From Epilithonimonas mollis (GTDB lineage: Bacteria > Bacteroidota > Bacteroidia > Flavobacteriales > Weeksellaceae), in the NCBI RefSeq assembly GCF_900142325.1, contig NZ_FRAM01000004.1, positions 124,001 to 188,000 on the forward strand: a stretch of 64,000 nucleotides of DNA. Reading direction: 5' to 3'. Positions 17,553 to 24,992 of this stretch are shown in pieces; positions within the stretch are counted from its first letter, which is position 1, and every line of letters begins with the position of its first letter. Under the pieces are notes generated by a model. It was not told where the DNA came from, did not search any database, and saw nothing but the letters and a program-made list of their open reading frames with translations. Made by a program: the position numbers and the translations under genes.

Positions 17553-18318
17553 CACCATATTCATCCCAACATTTCTTAATCATTAAAGCACGACTAGAGG
17601 GCGTTTCACTACCAAATGAAGCGCCTATTTTTTTATAATCGTATAAACCAAACTCAATATTACGAGCATTAGCATAAAGTCGAATCATCCAGCCATGACG
17701 GACTAAAGAACCCCAAGCGTTAAGAGTACGGATATAATTATAACGCATTTGAAGATATGCAGCTGCAATAACTTTTCTATTATTTGGATTTTGAGCAATT
17801 ACTGATAAAAAAATTGAAAAAGAAACACTACTAAAAATAGAACCACTCATATAATTTGCATCAATTAAAGAAATAGCTAACTCACGATAAAAAGGTAATT
17901 TAATAGCTTCTAAATTAGGAACAGCGCGAATCATATATTTTGAACTAGGACTATATTTAATATGGGTTTTCATTAAATAAGACATAAAATCAAGATCAGA
18001 CATTGAAACTAATCCCATACCTTGACGCAAACTAGAAATAGTATCAGTTGCCAAAACATTACCGTGTCCTCTATATTTTTGACCATTAGGTAATAGCAAT
18101 AAAGTTGAGCCATTACCAATAGTATAAAGTTTTTCACCATTTACCTTATAAGCATTTAATTTAGAACCCTCAAAAAAAGAGATTAAATCATAAGCCTGTC
18201 TATCTATTTCGAAATCACGATATTTCATAGGCTGTAAAAGTGTATTTTGTGTTAATCCAAGCATTACGGCTAACTCTTCAGCAGATTTAAAACCGAGTAA
18301 AAGAAACATTGGAAACAT
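17536..18318 (-). CDS. phage lysozyme-like (GH24-type) protein
   Basis: A 260-residue protein. Around residues 40-75 it carries the phage lysozyme signature: FFEG with the expected catalytic Glu, then AYK, then YTIGNG with the conserved Thr. Two departures are seen: the T4 D20 position is Val and IGYGH is IGNGS. A hydrophobic N-terminus (MFPMFLLLGF) may act as an export or membrane signal. The C-terminal 180 residues are longer than in T4-type lysozymes and include membrane-interactive-looking stretches (FSSVSFSIFLSVI). Likely role is peptidoglycan opening during entry or release. Confidence 0.65.
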   Translation of the reverse strand: MFPMFLLLGFKSAEELAVMLGLTQNTLLQPMKYRDFEIDRQAYDLISFFEGSKLNAYKVNGEKLYTIGNGSTLLLLPNGQKYRGHGNVLATDTISSLRQGMGLVSMSDLDFMSYLMKTHIKYSPSSKYMIRAVPNLEAIKLPFYRELAISLIDANYMSGSIFSSVSFSIFLSVIAQNPNNRKVIAAAYLQMRYNYIRTLNAWGSLVRHGWMIRLYANARNIEFGLYDYKKIGASFGSETPSSRALMIKKCWDEYGVKVVY

Positions 18319-18350
18319 ATTTTATTATTTTATTATTGTTAATTTTTAAG

Positions 18351-18379
18351 AAAAACCTAACCTTACGGGGTTAGGCTTT
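18351..18379 (-). terminator. prophage terminator upstream of the lysozyme-like gene
   Basis: Arms CCTAACC (18356-18362) and GGTTAGG (18369-18375) with a six-base loop; on the minus strand a T-rich run follows. It ends the structural gene unit and separates it from the lysozyme-like gene. Confidence 0.8.
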
Positions 18380-18404
18380 CAACACTTATTAATTAAGAAA
18401 AAAA

Positions 18405-18551
18405 TTATTTCTTTTCAGGTGGAGGGTTATTCTTTTGCCAGTCCTGTACACCATCGAGCATATCGATAAAATGAATGATGGCATTTGCGTAGTACTTCAC
18501 TAACGGAAGATTTTTTCTCAAGAAATTGAAAACGTCAAGTAACTTTTTCAT
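18405..18551 (-). CDS. 48-residue prophage protein
   Basis: Begins MKKLLDVFNFLRKNLPLVK and ends DWQKNNPPPEKK. An amphipathic first half and a Pro/Lys tail. It lies between the 140-residue ORF and the terminator at 18356-18375 and has compact spacing, which supports it as a real gene. Function unknown. Confidence 0.55.
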   Translation of the reverse strand: MKKLLDVFNFLRKNLPLVKYYANAIIHFIDMLDGVQDWQKNNPPPEKK

Positions 18552-18579
18552 CGCTTTTTAATTGTACTTAGGTTAATAA

Positions 18580-19002
18580 TTATTTTTTAATAAACGTCCC
18601 GGCATAACCACCATTTTTAGCCCTTGGATTGATTACCATAGCCATACGGTCAATTACTACTTTGCCGGTCTTGGCTTCCATAGTTCCCCAATGAAAATTA
18701 GTCTCACCTGTCTGAACATTTACAAAGGTGCAAGCGACAGAACCAAACCAACCTTTATCAGATTCTTTTGAATCTTTTGTAGTGGTACATTTGATCGAAA
18801 TAAGACCGTTTTTCGTAACCTTCCAGCCGGTTGTTAAATACATTTGGTCACCTTTTCCATTAACATAACGGGTGAATTTAGCACCAGAACGCTTTTTCTT
18901 TTGACCATAGCCACCGGAAGAATTTGAACGGTTGTAACCGTTACCTCTGTTTGAATTCCAATTTGAATTATTAGAATTATTATAATTTCTAAAACTTGAC
19001 AT
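18580..19002 (-). CDS. prophage protein with Asn/Gly-rich N-terminus, possible ssDNA-binding or virion protein
   Basis: A 140-residue basic protein. Residues 1-40 are almost only Asn, Ser, Gly and Arg (a disordered arm), followed by KKKRSGAKFTRY and a beta-rich domain with four or five strands (WKVTKNGLISIKC, WFGSVACTFVNV, KVVIDRMAMVIN). A flexible basic arm plus small beta domain would suit genome binding or capsid assembly. This is inference from composition; no family recognised. Confidence 0.65.
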   Translation of the reverse strand: MSSFRNYNNSNNSNWNSNRGNGYNRSNSSGGYGQKKKRSGAKFTRYVNGKGDQMYLTTGWKVTKNGLISIKCTTTKDSKESDKGWFGSVACTFVNVQTGETNFHWGTMEAKTGKVVIDRMAMVINPRAKNGGYAGTFIKK

Positions 19003-19021
19003 AATATTTATTATTTAGAGG

Positions 19022-19312
19022 TTACCAAAATTTTAACTTTCTCTGTTTTTTACGATCTGCGACCATTTCGACATATAGAATAAAAGCGACGACAGCACCT
19101 AAAGCAACATGCCAGATAAGAATTTTTGAACCTGCGCTAATTGGTTTAAGGAAAAAAGCTTTTACTTTATCTACAATCGATGTTGTGGAACTGGTTGTAG
19201 TTGTTGTCGGAAGTTCCGGAGCAAGCGTAGTAGTGGTAGCTACTTTAATAGTTTGATCAACTGCGGCAGCTTTAGCTTGCTCACCGCGTGACATTAAATT
19301 TGTTGTTGACAT
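19022..19312 (-). CDS. prophage single-span membrane protein (candidate virion membrane protein)
   Basis: A 96-residue protein with a Thr-rich linker (about 25-45, TTTTTSSTTS) and one strong membrane span (about 66-84, HVALGAVVAFILYVEM), followed by a basic end (DRKKQRKLKFW). The start is 1 base upstream of the larger membrane protein's stop region, so the two are translationally linked. Small Thr-rich, single-span proteins are common in membrane-containing phages. Confidence 0.7.
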   Translation of the reverse strand: MSTTNLMSRGEQAKAAAVDQTIKVATTTTLAPELPTTTTTSSTTSIVDKVKAFFLKPISAGSKILIWHVALGAVVAFILYVEMVADRKKQRKLKFW

Positions 19313-20203
19313 TTATTTTCGTTTTTTATTTGTTAGCATAAATATAGCAGCCAATGCACCAAGACCGCCCAGGATATACATCATTTGGTTATTTTGTCCG
19401 TTTGAAACCCCAAATGTCCATCCGCCTATATTTCCATTGATATCAATTGGATCACCTGTTAAAGATGACGCCAATGAAGAAGGTACTGTAACCTGCTTTA
19501 CAAAAACACCATTATTAAATTGTGTTAAGGTTTTTGTACCGTCACCGTTTTCGGTTTCTACTGTTTCCCATCCTACACCAGTAGTAGGCGTAATATCCGG
19601 TTGTGTTGTACCACTTCCTGTATTTCCTGTATTGGTATTAACCGGAGGATTTGTAGGAGGATTTGTTACCGGAGGATTGTAAGGGGGATTTGTTGGAGAA
19701 TTTGTTGTAGTCGAAGGTGATACGCCTTGTTTTCTACTCAATAATCGAGTACATGTTACTGTATATCCGTTAATATTCTTTTGATATGTAGGACCCAAGT
19801 TATATACACCCCAAACCGCTTGCCTAGTAGCTTTTGCAAGCTCTATCAATTTACCTTGCAACTCTTTCGAGCACGGATTAACTAATTTTGGCATATCCAC
19901 GTTAACCCACCTGTATAGATAATACTCTATATCATCCATTGCGCCCTGAATAGCAGAAATATTGCTTTGACCATCGGCAGCAACCGTGTTAATCAAACCG
20001 GCGTAAGCATTTTCCCAGGCATTATAATCCGCGTTTGTTACAGCCTGATTTCCAAGGCATCTTAAACCATTTAAAATACCACCTAAGAGAGAACCGAGAC
20101 CGGGAAAAATTGTATTTGCAAGTCCGGAAAGGGAAGAACTAATAGTACTTTGACCGCCTGTTGTGGAAGTACCGCCACCTGTTAAAACATCACCAAAACC
20201 CAT
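19313..20203 (-). CDS. prophage Pro-rich protein with C-terminal membrane anchor (candidate minor virion or spike protein)
   Basis: A 296-residue protein in four parts: a Gly/Ser-rich start (1-50), a helical domain with five cysteines and several Trp/Tyr (50-165), a linker of Asn-Pro-Pro repeats (about 170-205), and a small beta domain (208-265). It ends with one membrane span (about 272-290, MMYILGGLGALAAIFML) and TNKKRK. The layout suggests an extended protein anchored in a membrane, as expected for a spike, vertex or DNA-delivery protein. Not seen in any known family by eye. Confidence 0.65.
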   Translation of the reverse strand: MGFGDVLTGGGTSTTGGQSTISSSLSGLANTIFPGLGSLLGGILNGLRCLGNQAVTNADYNAWENAYAGLINTVAADGQSNISAIQGAMDDIEYYLYRWVNVDMPKLVNPCSKELQGKLIELAKATRQAVWGVYNLGPTYQKNINGYTVTCTRLLSRKQGVSPSTTTNSPTNPPYNPPVTNPPTNPPVNTNTGNTGSGTTQPDITPTTGVGWETVETENGDGTKTLTQFNNGVFVKQVTVPSSLASSLTGDPIDINGNIGGWTFGVSNGQNNQMMYILGGLGALAAIFMLTNKKRK

Positions 20204-20224
20204 ATTTTTTTTAAATTTTAGTGA

Positions 20225-20869
20225 TTAATATTCTAGCAAATAAAATGTACTTTCTTCGGAAAAAGTATAAGTTGTATTAGGAATAAGACCTAAAACAGAA
20301 ACACCATAAACAGCATACATTTGAGCAGTAACTAATTGCGGTATTCTTACAGATTTTCCAAGATGATTATAACGAACATCCGGCAAAGCACCAGCAGGAA
20401 AAACAACCTGATTATAAAACTGAGAATCAAACTCAACACCAGAACTTTCCTTTACAAAAAATGGAGAGGAACCAACATGAGCAGAAACAACAGTATCATA
20501 AGTAATAACAGTAGCAACAGCAACAGTAATAGTTATTTGGATATACGAATCGTCATTGAGGTCCAAATTTCCAGTTAAAGAAAAAGGAATAAAAGCATTT
20601 TGCTCAGAAGAAAGAGAAAGATAATCCATTTTATCTTGAGTAACCTTTTGTAACAAACTTCCAGAAAGATTATACAATACTTTATCAGGAAGATCAGTTG
20701 AAATAAGTTTTACTTGAACATTTGATAATGTTTTGTACGCCTTATTTAAAATAACACCCATAGACCTAGTTTTTACGTCTATAACATGAGATAAAGCATT
20801 ACCTGCAAACGTGCCACGCATTGAGTTTTCAGTTTGCACATCCATTAAAACGACATTTTGTGGAATCAT
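20225..20869 (-). CDS. candidate major capsid protein of the prophage
   Basis: A 214-residue protein that is almost all short hydrophobic/polar alternating strands (for example VQVKLIS, AFIPFSLTG, YIQITITVAVATVITY) with no signal or membrane span. That pattern is expected for a jelly-roll capsid protein. It is first in the structural unit, directly upstream of the membrane proteins. At 214 residues it is short for a double jelly roll, so a single jelly roll or a compact double one is possible. The call rests on composition and position, not on similarity. Confidence 0.55.
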   Translation of the reverse strand: MIPQNVVLMDVQTENSMRGTFAGNALSHVIDVKTRSMGVILNKAYKTLSNVQVKLISTDLPDKVLYNLSGSLLQKVTQDKMDYLSLSSEQNAFIPFSLTGNLDLNDDSYIQITITVAVATVITYDTVVSAHVGSSPFFVKESSGVEFDSQFYNQVVFPAGALPDVRYNHLGKSVRIPQLVTAQMYAVYGVSVLGLIPNTTYTFSEESTFYLLEY

Positions 20870-20910
20870 AATTTTATTATTTGTTTAATTAAATGACAAA
20901 GATTAGACAT

Positions 20911-20979
20911 AAAAAAAAAGGCTTGAACGTTTTGATACGTTTTGAGCCTTTTTGAGTCTTTTTGATACTTTTTTAATCG
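20911..20979. repeat. 10-bp phased tandem repeat TTTTGAnnCn in the prophage, with terminator-like hairpin
   Basis: Four good units in exact 10-bp register start at 20930, 20940, 20950 and 20960 (TTTTGATACG, TTTTGAGCCT, TTTTGAGTCT, TTTTGATACT), with degenerate units on each side. The arms GGCTTGAACG and CGTTTTGAGCC can also fold, and on the minus strand the hairpin is followed by nine T, so the same DNA can end the early operon. The helical phasing suggests a cooperative protein-binding site. Confidence 0.6.
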
Positions 20980-21158
20980 AGACAATAATATCTGATGTAA
21001 TAGTACATAGTAACTTTTTTTATATTATAAGTTTCTTTTATAGACTTATAAATTCGCTTTGCAGTTGATAAACTTACTTCTGACAAAGATTGAATATCTT
21101 TTGCTGTTATTATCTTTACTTTGAAAGATTCATCTATTGTAAATGATTGATTTTTCAT
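20973..21158 (-). CDS. small prophage helix-turn-helix-like protein
   Basis: A 61-residue protein. The segment IITAKDIQSLSEVSLSTAKRIYKSIKE (split here as about residues 16-42) has the spacing of a helix-turn-helix, followed by a short basic end. It is last in the rep operon, next to the 10-bp repeats, and could bind them as a regulator of the late genes. It is the only candidate regulator in the element. Confidence 0.55.
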   Translation of the reverse strand: MKNQSFTIDESFKVKIITAKDIQSLSEVSLSTAKRIYKSIKETYNIKKVTMYYYIRYYCLD

Positions 21159-21160
21159 AG

Positions 21161-21415
21161 TTATTTTACATAAATTTCTATTTTACCGTACTTTCTGAAT
21201 TTAATAGTAGTTTTATCTGTCTTCATATTTTCAGCGCTTTTTAATACTATTTCTGCGTTTTTCCATGTAATATATTTATAAAGTTGACGAGCACCAACTA
21301 AAAAACGATCTGAGTTAATAATATCAAACTCACAGTCAATTTGAAAAGCTATAAAAGAATTTGGACTAAAAACAAAACGAAAGTTTTTGTTATACCAGGT
21401 TATATTATTTTTCAT
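21161..21415 (-). CDS. small prophage protein, unknown
   Basis: An 84-residue, Lys- and Phe-rich soluble protein with no recognised motif. Its start overlaps the end of rep by four bases (ATGA-type overlap) and its stop is 2 bases before the next start, so it belongs to the early operon. A role in replication or ssDNA handling is possible from position only. Confidence 0.6.
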   Translation of the reverse strand: MKNNITWYNKNFRFVFSPNSFIAFQIDCEFDIINSDRFLVGARQLYKYITWKNAEIVLKSAENMKTDKTTIKFRKYGKIEIYVK

Positions 21416-22674
21416 GATGAAAAATTTAATTCTCTGATAAACTGGTAGCCAAAATGATTTCTTAAAATCATTAAATCTTTGTCTTTCTCGAAATCATAAT
21501 CAGTAGGGATTATGATAACTTTCTTATACGGATTATAAGATATGTTACGCTTTTCCAACAATTTGTAAATGTTGTGGAGTTCTTTTTTACCATAGGTAAT
21601 AATCTGATCTGATTTTTCCATTATCATAGATTTGTAATTGTATAAAAATTCATACTGGCGTTGATGCCATTTTTTAAACATGGATTGTAACTTTATTGAA
21701 CATTTTTTTAAACATTCTTTTACATTGCCCACATACACAGATACAAAATCCGGAAGTTTCTCGGATTTGTATTCTTTCATTTGGGTTCGGAGTTCCTCAA
21801 TGTGTGCTTGATCTGATTCAACAAAGTCGATATATTTAAGCTTCAAAACCGCTTTTGAGCATCCCCAAACTTTTCCAATCACAGGACGGCGGTATTTTTC
21901 TGAATCAGGGATATTCCTTAACTGATCTTTTGTGTAGTGTTTATACTTATCTCTTAAAGGTTCCTTTGTTAAGTATTTTGTAACATAAGCACCCAAGTCA
22001 CGGAGATTCTTTACAGAATGAATATGAGCAGAATTATATGAGCGTTCGAAGCCTAGTTTTTCTAAATGGTTATTCCAGACCCTTTTTAAAACGTTTTTAT
22101 TGATGAAACTGTCAAATAAAATATGAAAATGTATTACACCATTTTCGGTTGTTTCAGCACGCCAAATATAATTTTCAATGGACAATGCATGATCTTTTGT
22201 CTGATGTTTTGTAACAGGACAGATTATGTAATTCTTTACCCGTTTCAGATCGTCAATGAATTTTACTAGTTGCGAAATAACTTTCTTATCAGACACATGT
22301 TGGTTCTGTGTTGGTAACGTAAGAAGAGCAAATGTGACTGATCGTTGATTAAAACCACTTTGAGGCTTAAACTGTGATAATAATGATTGTATAAAAACGT
22401 TTGTGATTTCGGATATCTTTGACGCTTGCTGTTTTGACAGTTTTGTTTTAAGCGGTTTTTGAGTTGTTTGCTCATAAGCCATTTTATAGGTACTGACGTA
22501 GGAGTTAATACATTCAATTTCACTTTGATTTCTAAGTTTTTGAAGCATTTTGTTTTCATCTGTTTTCAAATTTTGTTTTAAATTATTTAATGATTTTTCG
22601 TTATACTTTTTTCTGGAGAATCGTGTATAATACACGATTGAACGTTTTTTTACTTTTGCGACTGATTCTACCAT
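21412..22674 (-). CDS. rolling-circle replication initiation protein (HUH endonuclease)
   Basis: A 420-residue Rep. It carries motif I (FALLTLPTQ, about 115-123), the metal-binding HUH motif HFH at 182-184 (VIHFHILFD), and the catalytic motif with Tyr230 and Lys233 (AYVTKYLTKE), followed by a G-K-V-W-G segment typical of ssDNA phage Reps. It would nick one strand of the circular phage genome and drive rolling-circle replication. A single active Tyr, rather than the pair of phiX174 protein A, places it with plasmid-like and FLiP-like Reps. Second half is basic and of unknown role. Confidence 0.88.
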   Translation of the reverse strand: MVESVAKVKKRSIVYYTRFSRKKYNEKSLNNLKQNLKTDENKMLQKLRNQSEIECINSYVSTYKMAYEQTTQKPLKTKLSKQQASKISEITNVFIQSLLSQFKPQSGFNQRSVTFALLTLPTQNQHVSDKKVISQLVKFIDDLKRVKNYIICPVTKHQTKDHALSIENYIWRAETTENGVIHFHILFDSFINKNVLKRVWNNHLEKLGFERSYNSAHIHSVKNLRDLGAYVTKYLTKEPLRDKYKHYTKDQLRNIPDSEKYRRPVIGKVWGCSKAVLKLKYIDFVESDQAHIEELRTQMKEYKSEKLPDFVSVYVGNVKECLKKCSIKLQSMFKKWHQRQYEFLYNYKSMIMEKSDQIITYGKKELHNIYKLLEKRNISYNPYKKVIIIPTDYDFEKDKDLMILRNHFGYQFIRELNFSS

Positions 22675-22718
22675 TTTTCTACCTGATTAATTTTTTCCGA
22701 TTGCACCGATTCTTTAGG

Positions 22719-22732
22719 CAAGTACATACTTG
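22719..22732. promoter_or_regulatory. inverted repeat CAAGTA-CA-TACTTG upstream of rep
   Basis: Perfect six-base arms with a two-base centre, 45-58 bases before the rep start codon. It could be an operator for the rep operon or part of the Rep nicking origin; the sequence alone does not decide. Confidence 0.4.
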
Positions 22733-22767
22733 AGAATTCTGGAAAGATTGGGGATATGAGTTTTTTT

Positions 22768-22977
22768 TTAGTTACCGTATTGAAGAATTTCAACAGGAGA
22801 ATTTTGATTTTTATCCCACCAATTAGAAATATAGCGTCGTCCTGAGTTGGTACTCTGATAATGTATAGACGAGTCTGAAAAACGACCTATACAAACATAC
22901 ATTTGATCACGTCCTTTGAATTGAAAATAATCACCGTATTCTAATGATTTAAGAGCGCATGTTTGAAGAACTTTCAT
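22768..22977 (-). CDS. small prophage protein, unknown
   Basis: A 69-residue protein with a compact beta-barrel look: SLEYGDYFQFKGRDQMYVCIGRF followed by YISNWWDKN. The layout resembles short KTSC/SH3-like or host-takeover proteins, but no assignment is made. Second of three short early genes ahead of rep. Confidence 0.55.
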   Translation of the reverse strand: MKVLQTCALKSLEYGDYFQFKGRDQMYVCIGRFSDSSIHYQSTNSGRRYISNWWDKNQNSPVEILQYGN

Positions 22978-22984
22978 TTTATAA

Positions 22985-23191
22985 CTAATTAGTTTTTAGG
23001 TTAGAAAATAAAGGTTGTAATTCTGTTTGATAACCAATAGGGGTTAGGAATTGACCACAAATAGAGTAGAAGTAAAGAGTACTAGTGTTAAGTTCTAAAA
23101 CAGGATATATCATACCTGTTTTTAACTTGTTTGGGACTGTAATACCATGCGAAATGAAACGCACATCCGAAATAGCGTAGTTGTAAAGCAT
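22985..23191 (-). CDS. small prophage protein, unknown
   Basis: A 68-residue beta-rich protein (VRFISHGITVPNKLKTGMIYPVLEL). Its ATG shares one base with the stop of the preceding gene, and the next gene starts 7 bases after its stop, so it is read in the same early operon. No motif recognised. Confidence 0.55.
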   Translation of the reverse strand: MLYNYAISDVRFISHGITVPNKLKTGMIYPVLELNTSTLYFYSICGQFLTPIGYQTELQPLFSNLKTN

Positions 23192-23712
23192 TATTTTATA
23201 AGTGTTAAAGATTGATTTCTGTAGAAATATTCAGCATTATCAGTAGTGTGATAAAAAGCATTAGAAAGCTTTTGCATTATAGCATAGTATGCTAATACAC
23301 AGTTTTTATTTTTCTTATTAAGAATCTCGCAATTATCGAGAATTAAACCGATTAAATGAGTGAATTTGAAATAAACATTTGAAAGCTTTGTTTTATCAGT
23401 TTGATAAAATTTTAATTCTTTGATATAATCAAAAATTCTTTTGGAATTTTCATGATATTGATTATAAAGATCAGAATTAGATTTTGATAATGGTTTAATA
23501 TGGAAACTATATGTATTTATAGTTTGGTGAGTCATCTCGCAGATTGCGAGAGTTTCAGAAAAGAATTGAGAAAGTTTACCTATAAAATCAAAACACTCAC
23601 GTTTAGAGGTAAACTGTATAGATTTTCCTATACAAAATAGTAATGAATACTTTTTCTTATCATGAATTATTTTAAAATTCTCTGAAAGATCAACAGGCTG
23701 AATTTGGTACAT
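23191..23712 (-). CDS. first early-operon prophage protein, unknown
   Basis: A 173-residue helical, Lys/Asn/Phe-rich protein beginning MYQIQPVDLSEN. An upstream ATG at 23760 would add 16 hydrophobic residues and start 3 bases from the att site; the internal start is preferred because it gives an untranslated leader, but this is uncertain. Cys and aromatic residues are scattered with no motif. It leads the leftward early operon ending at 20973. Confidence 0.55.
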   Translation of the reverse strand: MYQIQPVDLSENFKIIHDKKKYSLLFCIGKSIQFTSKRECFDFIGKLSQFFSETLAICEMTHQTINTYSFHIKPLSKSNSDLYNQYHENSKRIFDYIKELKFYQTDKTKLSNVYFKFTHLIGLILDNCEILNKKNKNCVLAYYAIMQKLSNAFYHTTDNAEYFYRNQSLTLIK

Positions 23713-23762
23713 GTAATTAAAGTTTTTTATTAAAAATAAAAACTCGTTTACAAAGAACACAA

Positions 23763-23790
23763 ATGTCCTATAATTTATATTATGTTAAAT
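23763..23790 (+). other. right dif-like att site of the prophage (attR), with host dif XerD arm
   Basis: XerC-side arm ATGTCCTATAA, centre TTTATA, XerD-side arm TTATGTTAAAT. The last arm is identical to the XerD arm of E. coli dif. The right arm should be host DNA and the left arm phage DNA. Joining the outer arms of both att sites gives the uninterrupted host dif. Confidence 0.85.
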
Positions 23791-23866
23791 TAGGTGTTTT
23801 AATCAATTGATTTATTGTAGATTACTCATTGAATTAATTACGTTTAGTTAAAAGCATTTTAAATAT

Positions 23867-24970
23867 TTATTCAAAGCTGAAATCCATTAAAGCGTCCAGT
23901 TTAGGAAATTTTTTAACCGATACAAATCTTTTATCGCTACAGTCAATTTCTGTCCAGCCTTTTTTATGATTAAGATCACCGACTTCAACAACAATTGGTT
24001 GATAAGTAAGATTTTTATTTTCGTCAAGAATTTCTCTGTATTGAACTGCAATATCAAGTATGCATTCAAAGTCTGTGTTAAGTTTTACATTTCTGTAAAT
24101 CAAATCAAAGTGAGATTCTTTGTTCTGGGGAATATCGAGATATGTTTCGTAGCTGTAGGTATCGCCTTTTAAAACTGACATCGCTTTCAAAGCAAAATAT
24201 AAAGCCTGTGTATAAAATTCTCTTGTTTTTTCTCTCGCTATATCATTTTCATAAAACCCACCTTCAAATAAAACAGACGGAATCCCGGCTTTCATAAAAT
24301 TATCCCCCGTAGAAGTCGGATAAAATTCATCGGTGTATTTTGCAATTCTTTGCGGAAGGATTTGTTTCATATGCAAATATATCCCGGCAATTACAGCCAT
24401 GCTTTTCTTTCTGTTTTCTGTAATTTCTCTTTCTGTACTTTCTGATGGAGCCAGGAAAGATAACGTTGCAGGATGAACGCCATCAGTAGTAAAAATAGTT
24501 CTCTGATCATGCAGATTCAGCAGATAGCTGTAATTGCCATTGAATACAATTGATTTAAGGATTTTCATTTCTGTACTGGAACTTCTGAGAAAATCACGGT
24601 TGATATCGATATCAAAAGCATTTCGCCTGGTCCATTGTTCGGAACCGTCAGGATTAAGCATAAAAATAAAATCCAGCTGAATAGAATTAAACAATTTGTC
24701 TTTCAGCTCCGGATGTTTTTCAAATATAACCAGCAGATCGAGCATGGCAAGTGTCGCAGTTGATTCATTCCCATGCATCTGGGACCAGGCTGCGATTTTT
24801 GTTGGTCCGGTTCCCAGTGTCATCATGTAGATCGGCTTTCCAAGACTTGATTTACCTACCTCTTTTATATAATCGCTGAAATTGGTCTGTAGGTAAGAAA
24901 ATAATTTTTCAGGCAAAATATAGCGGTCTGGGAAGTTTACATTTTTAAAATATGGGAAACTGAAATTCAT
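23867..24970 (-). CDS. M14-family zinc carboxypeptidase-like protein
   Basis: A 367-residue protein with the M14 zinc ligands H66 and E69 (MHGNES) and H154 (LNLHD), the substrate-binding N-R pair in DINRDF (124-125), and the catalytic Glu236 in LFEGGF. The peptidase domain covers about 20-270, followed by about 95 residues of unknown fold. No signal peptide, so probably cytoplasmic, which suggests trimming of peptides or muropeptides. It is the first host gene right of dif. Confidence 0.88.
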   Translation of the reverse strand: MNFSFPYFKNVNFPDRYILPEKLFSYLQTNFSDYIKEVGKSSLGKPIYMMTLGTGPTKIAAWSQMHGNESTATLAMLDLLVIFEKHPELKDKLFNSIQLDFIFMLNPDGSEQWTRRNAFDIDINRDFLRSSSTEMKILKSIVFNGNYSYLLNLHDQRTIFTTDGVHPATLSFLAPSESTEREITENRKKSMAVIAGIYLHMKQILPQRIAKYTDEFYPTSTGDNFMKAGIPSVLFEGGFYENDIAREKTREFYTQALYFALKAMSVLKGDTYSYETYLDIPQNKESHFDLIYRNVKLNTDFECILDIAVQYREILDENKNLTYQPIVVEVGDLNHKKGWTEIDCSDKRFVSVKKFPKLDALMDFSFE

Positions 24971-24992
24971 TTTTATATGAGTTGATTTGCAA

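Larger units (their letters stand above)
15188..23790. mobile_element. prophage of a tailless ssDNA phage (Finnlakeviridae/FLiP-like), about 8.58 kb, integrated at dif
   Basis: Two dif-like sites 8575 bases apart bound a block of short, tightly packed genes, nearly all on the minus strand. The block encodes an HUH rolling-circle replication protein, a beta-rich candidate capsid protein, several small single-membrane-span proteins and a lysozyme-like protein. There is no integrase or transposase, so host XerC/XerD must integrate it. No Zot/pI-type ATPase (needed by filamentous inoviruses), no terminase, portal or tail genes, and no Microviridae-type capsid. Known FLiP is a circular ssDNA, membrane-containing icosahedral phage of Flavobacterium with a genome near 9.2 kb, similar in size and inventory. 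Assignment to that family is inference; element boundaries are read from sequence. Confidence 0.8.

Noticed and set aside
20336-20578. Plus-strand ORF opposite the capsid candidate
   Set aside because: Low-complexity Ser/Asn translation that mirrors the minus-strand codons; no start context and breaks the operon direction.
15188-23790. Filamentous (inovirus) prophage
   Set aside because: dif integration and a Rep fit inoviruses too, but there is no Zot/pI-type Walker ATPase and no pIII/pVIII-like gene set, and a lysozyme-like gene is not expected in an extruded phage.
15188-23790. Microviridae or tailed-phage remnant
   Set aside because: No VP1/F-type capsid, no pilot protein, no terminase, portal, protease or tail genes; small size is explained by complete site-to-site boundaries, not by decay.
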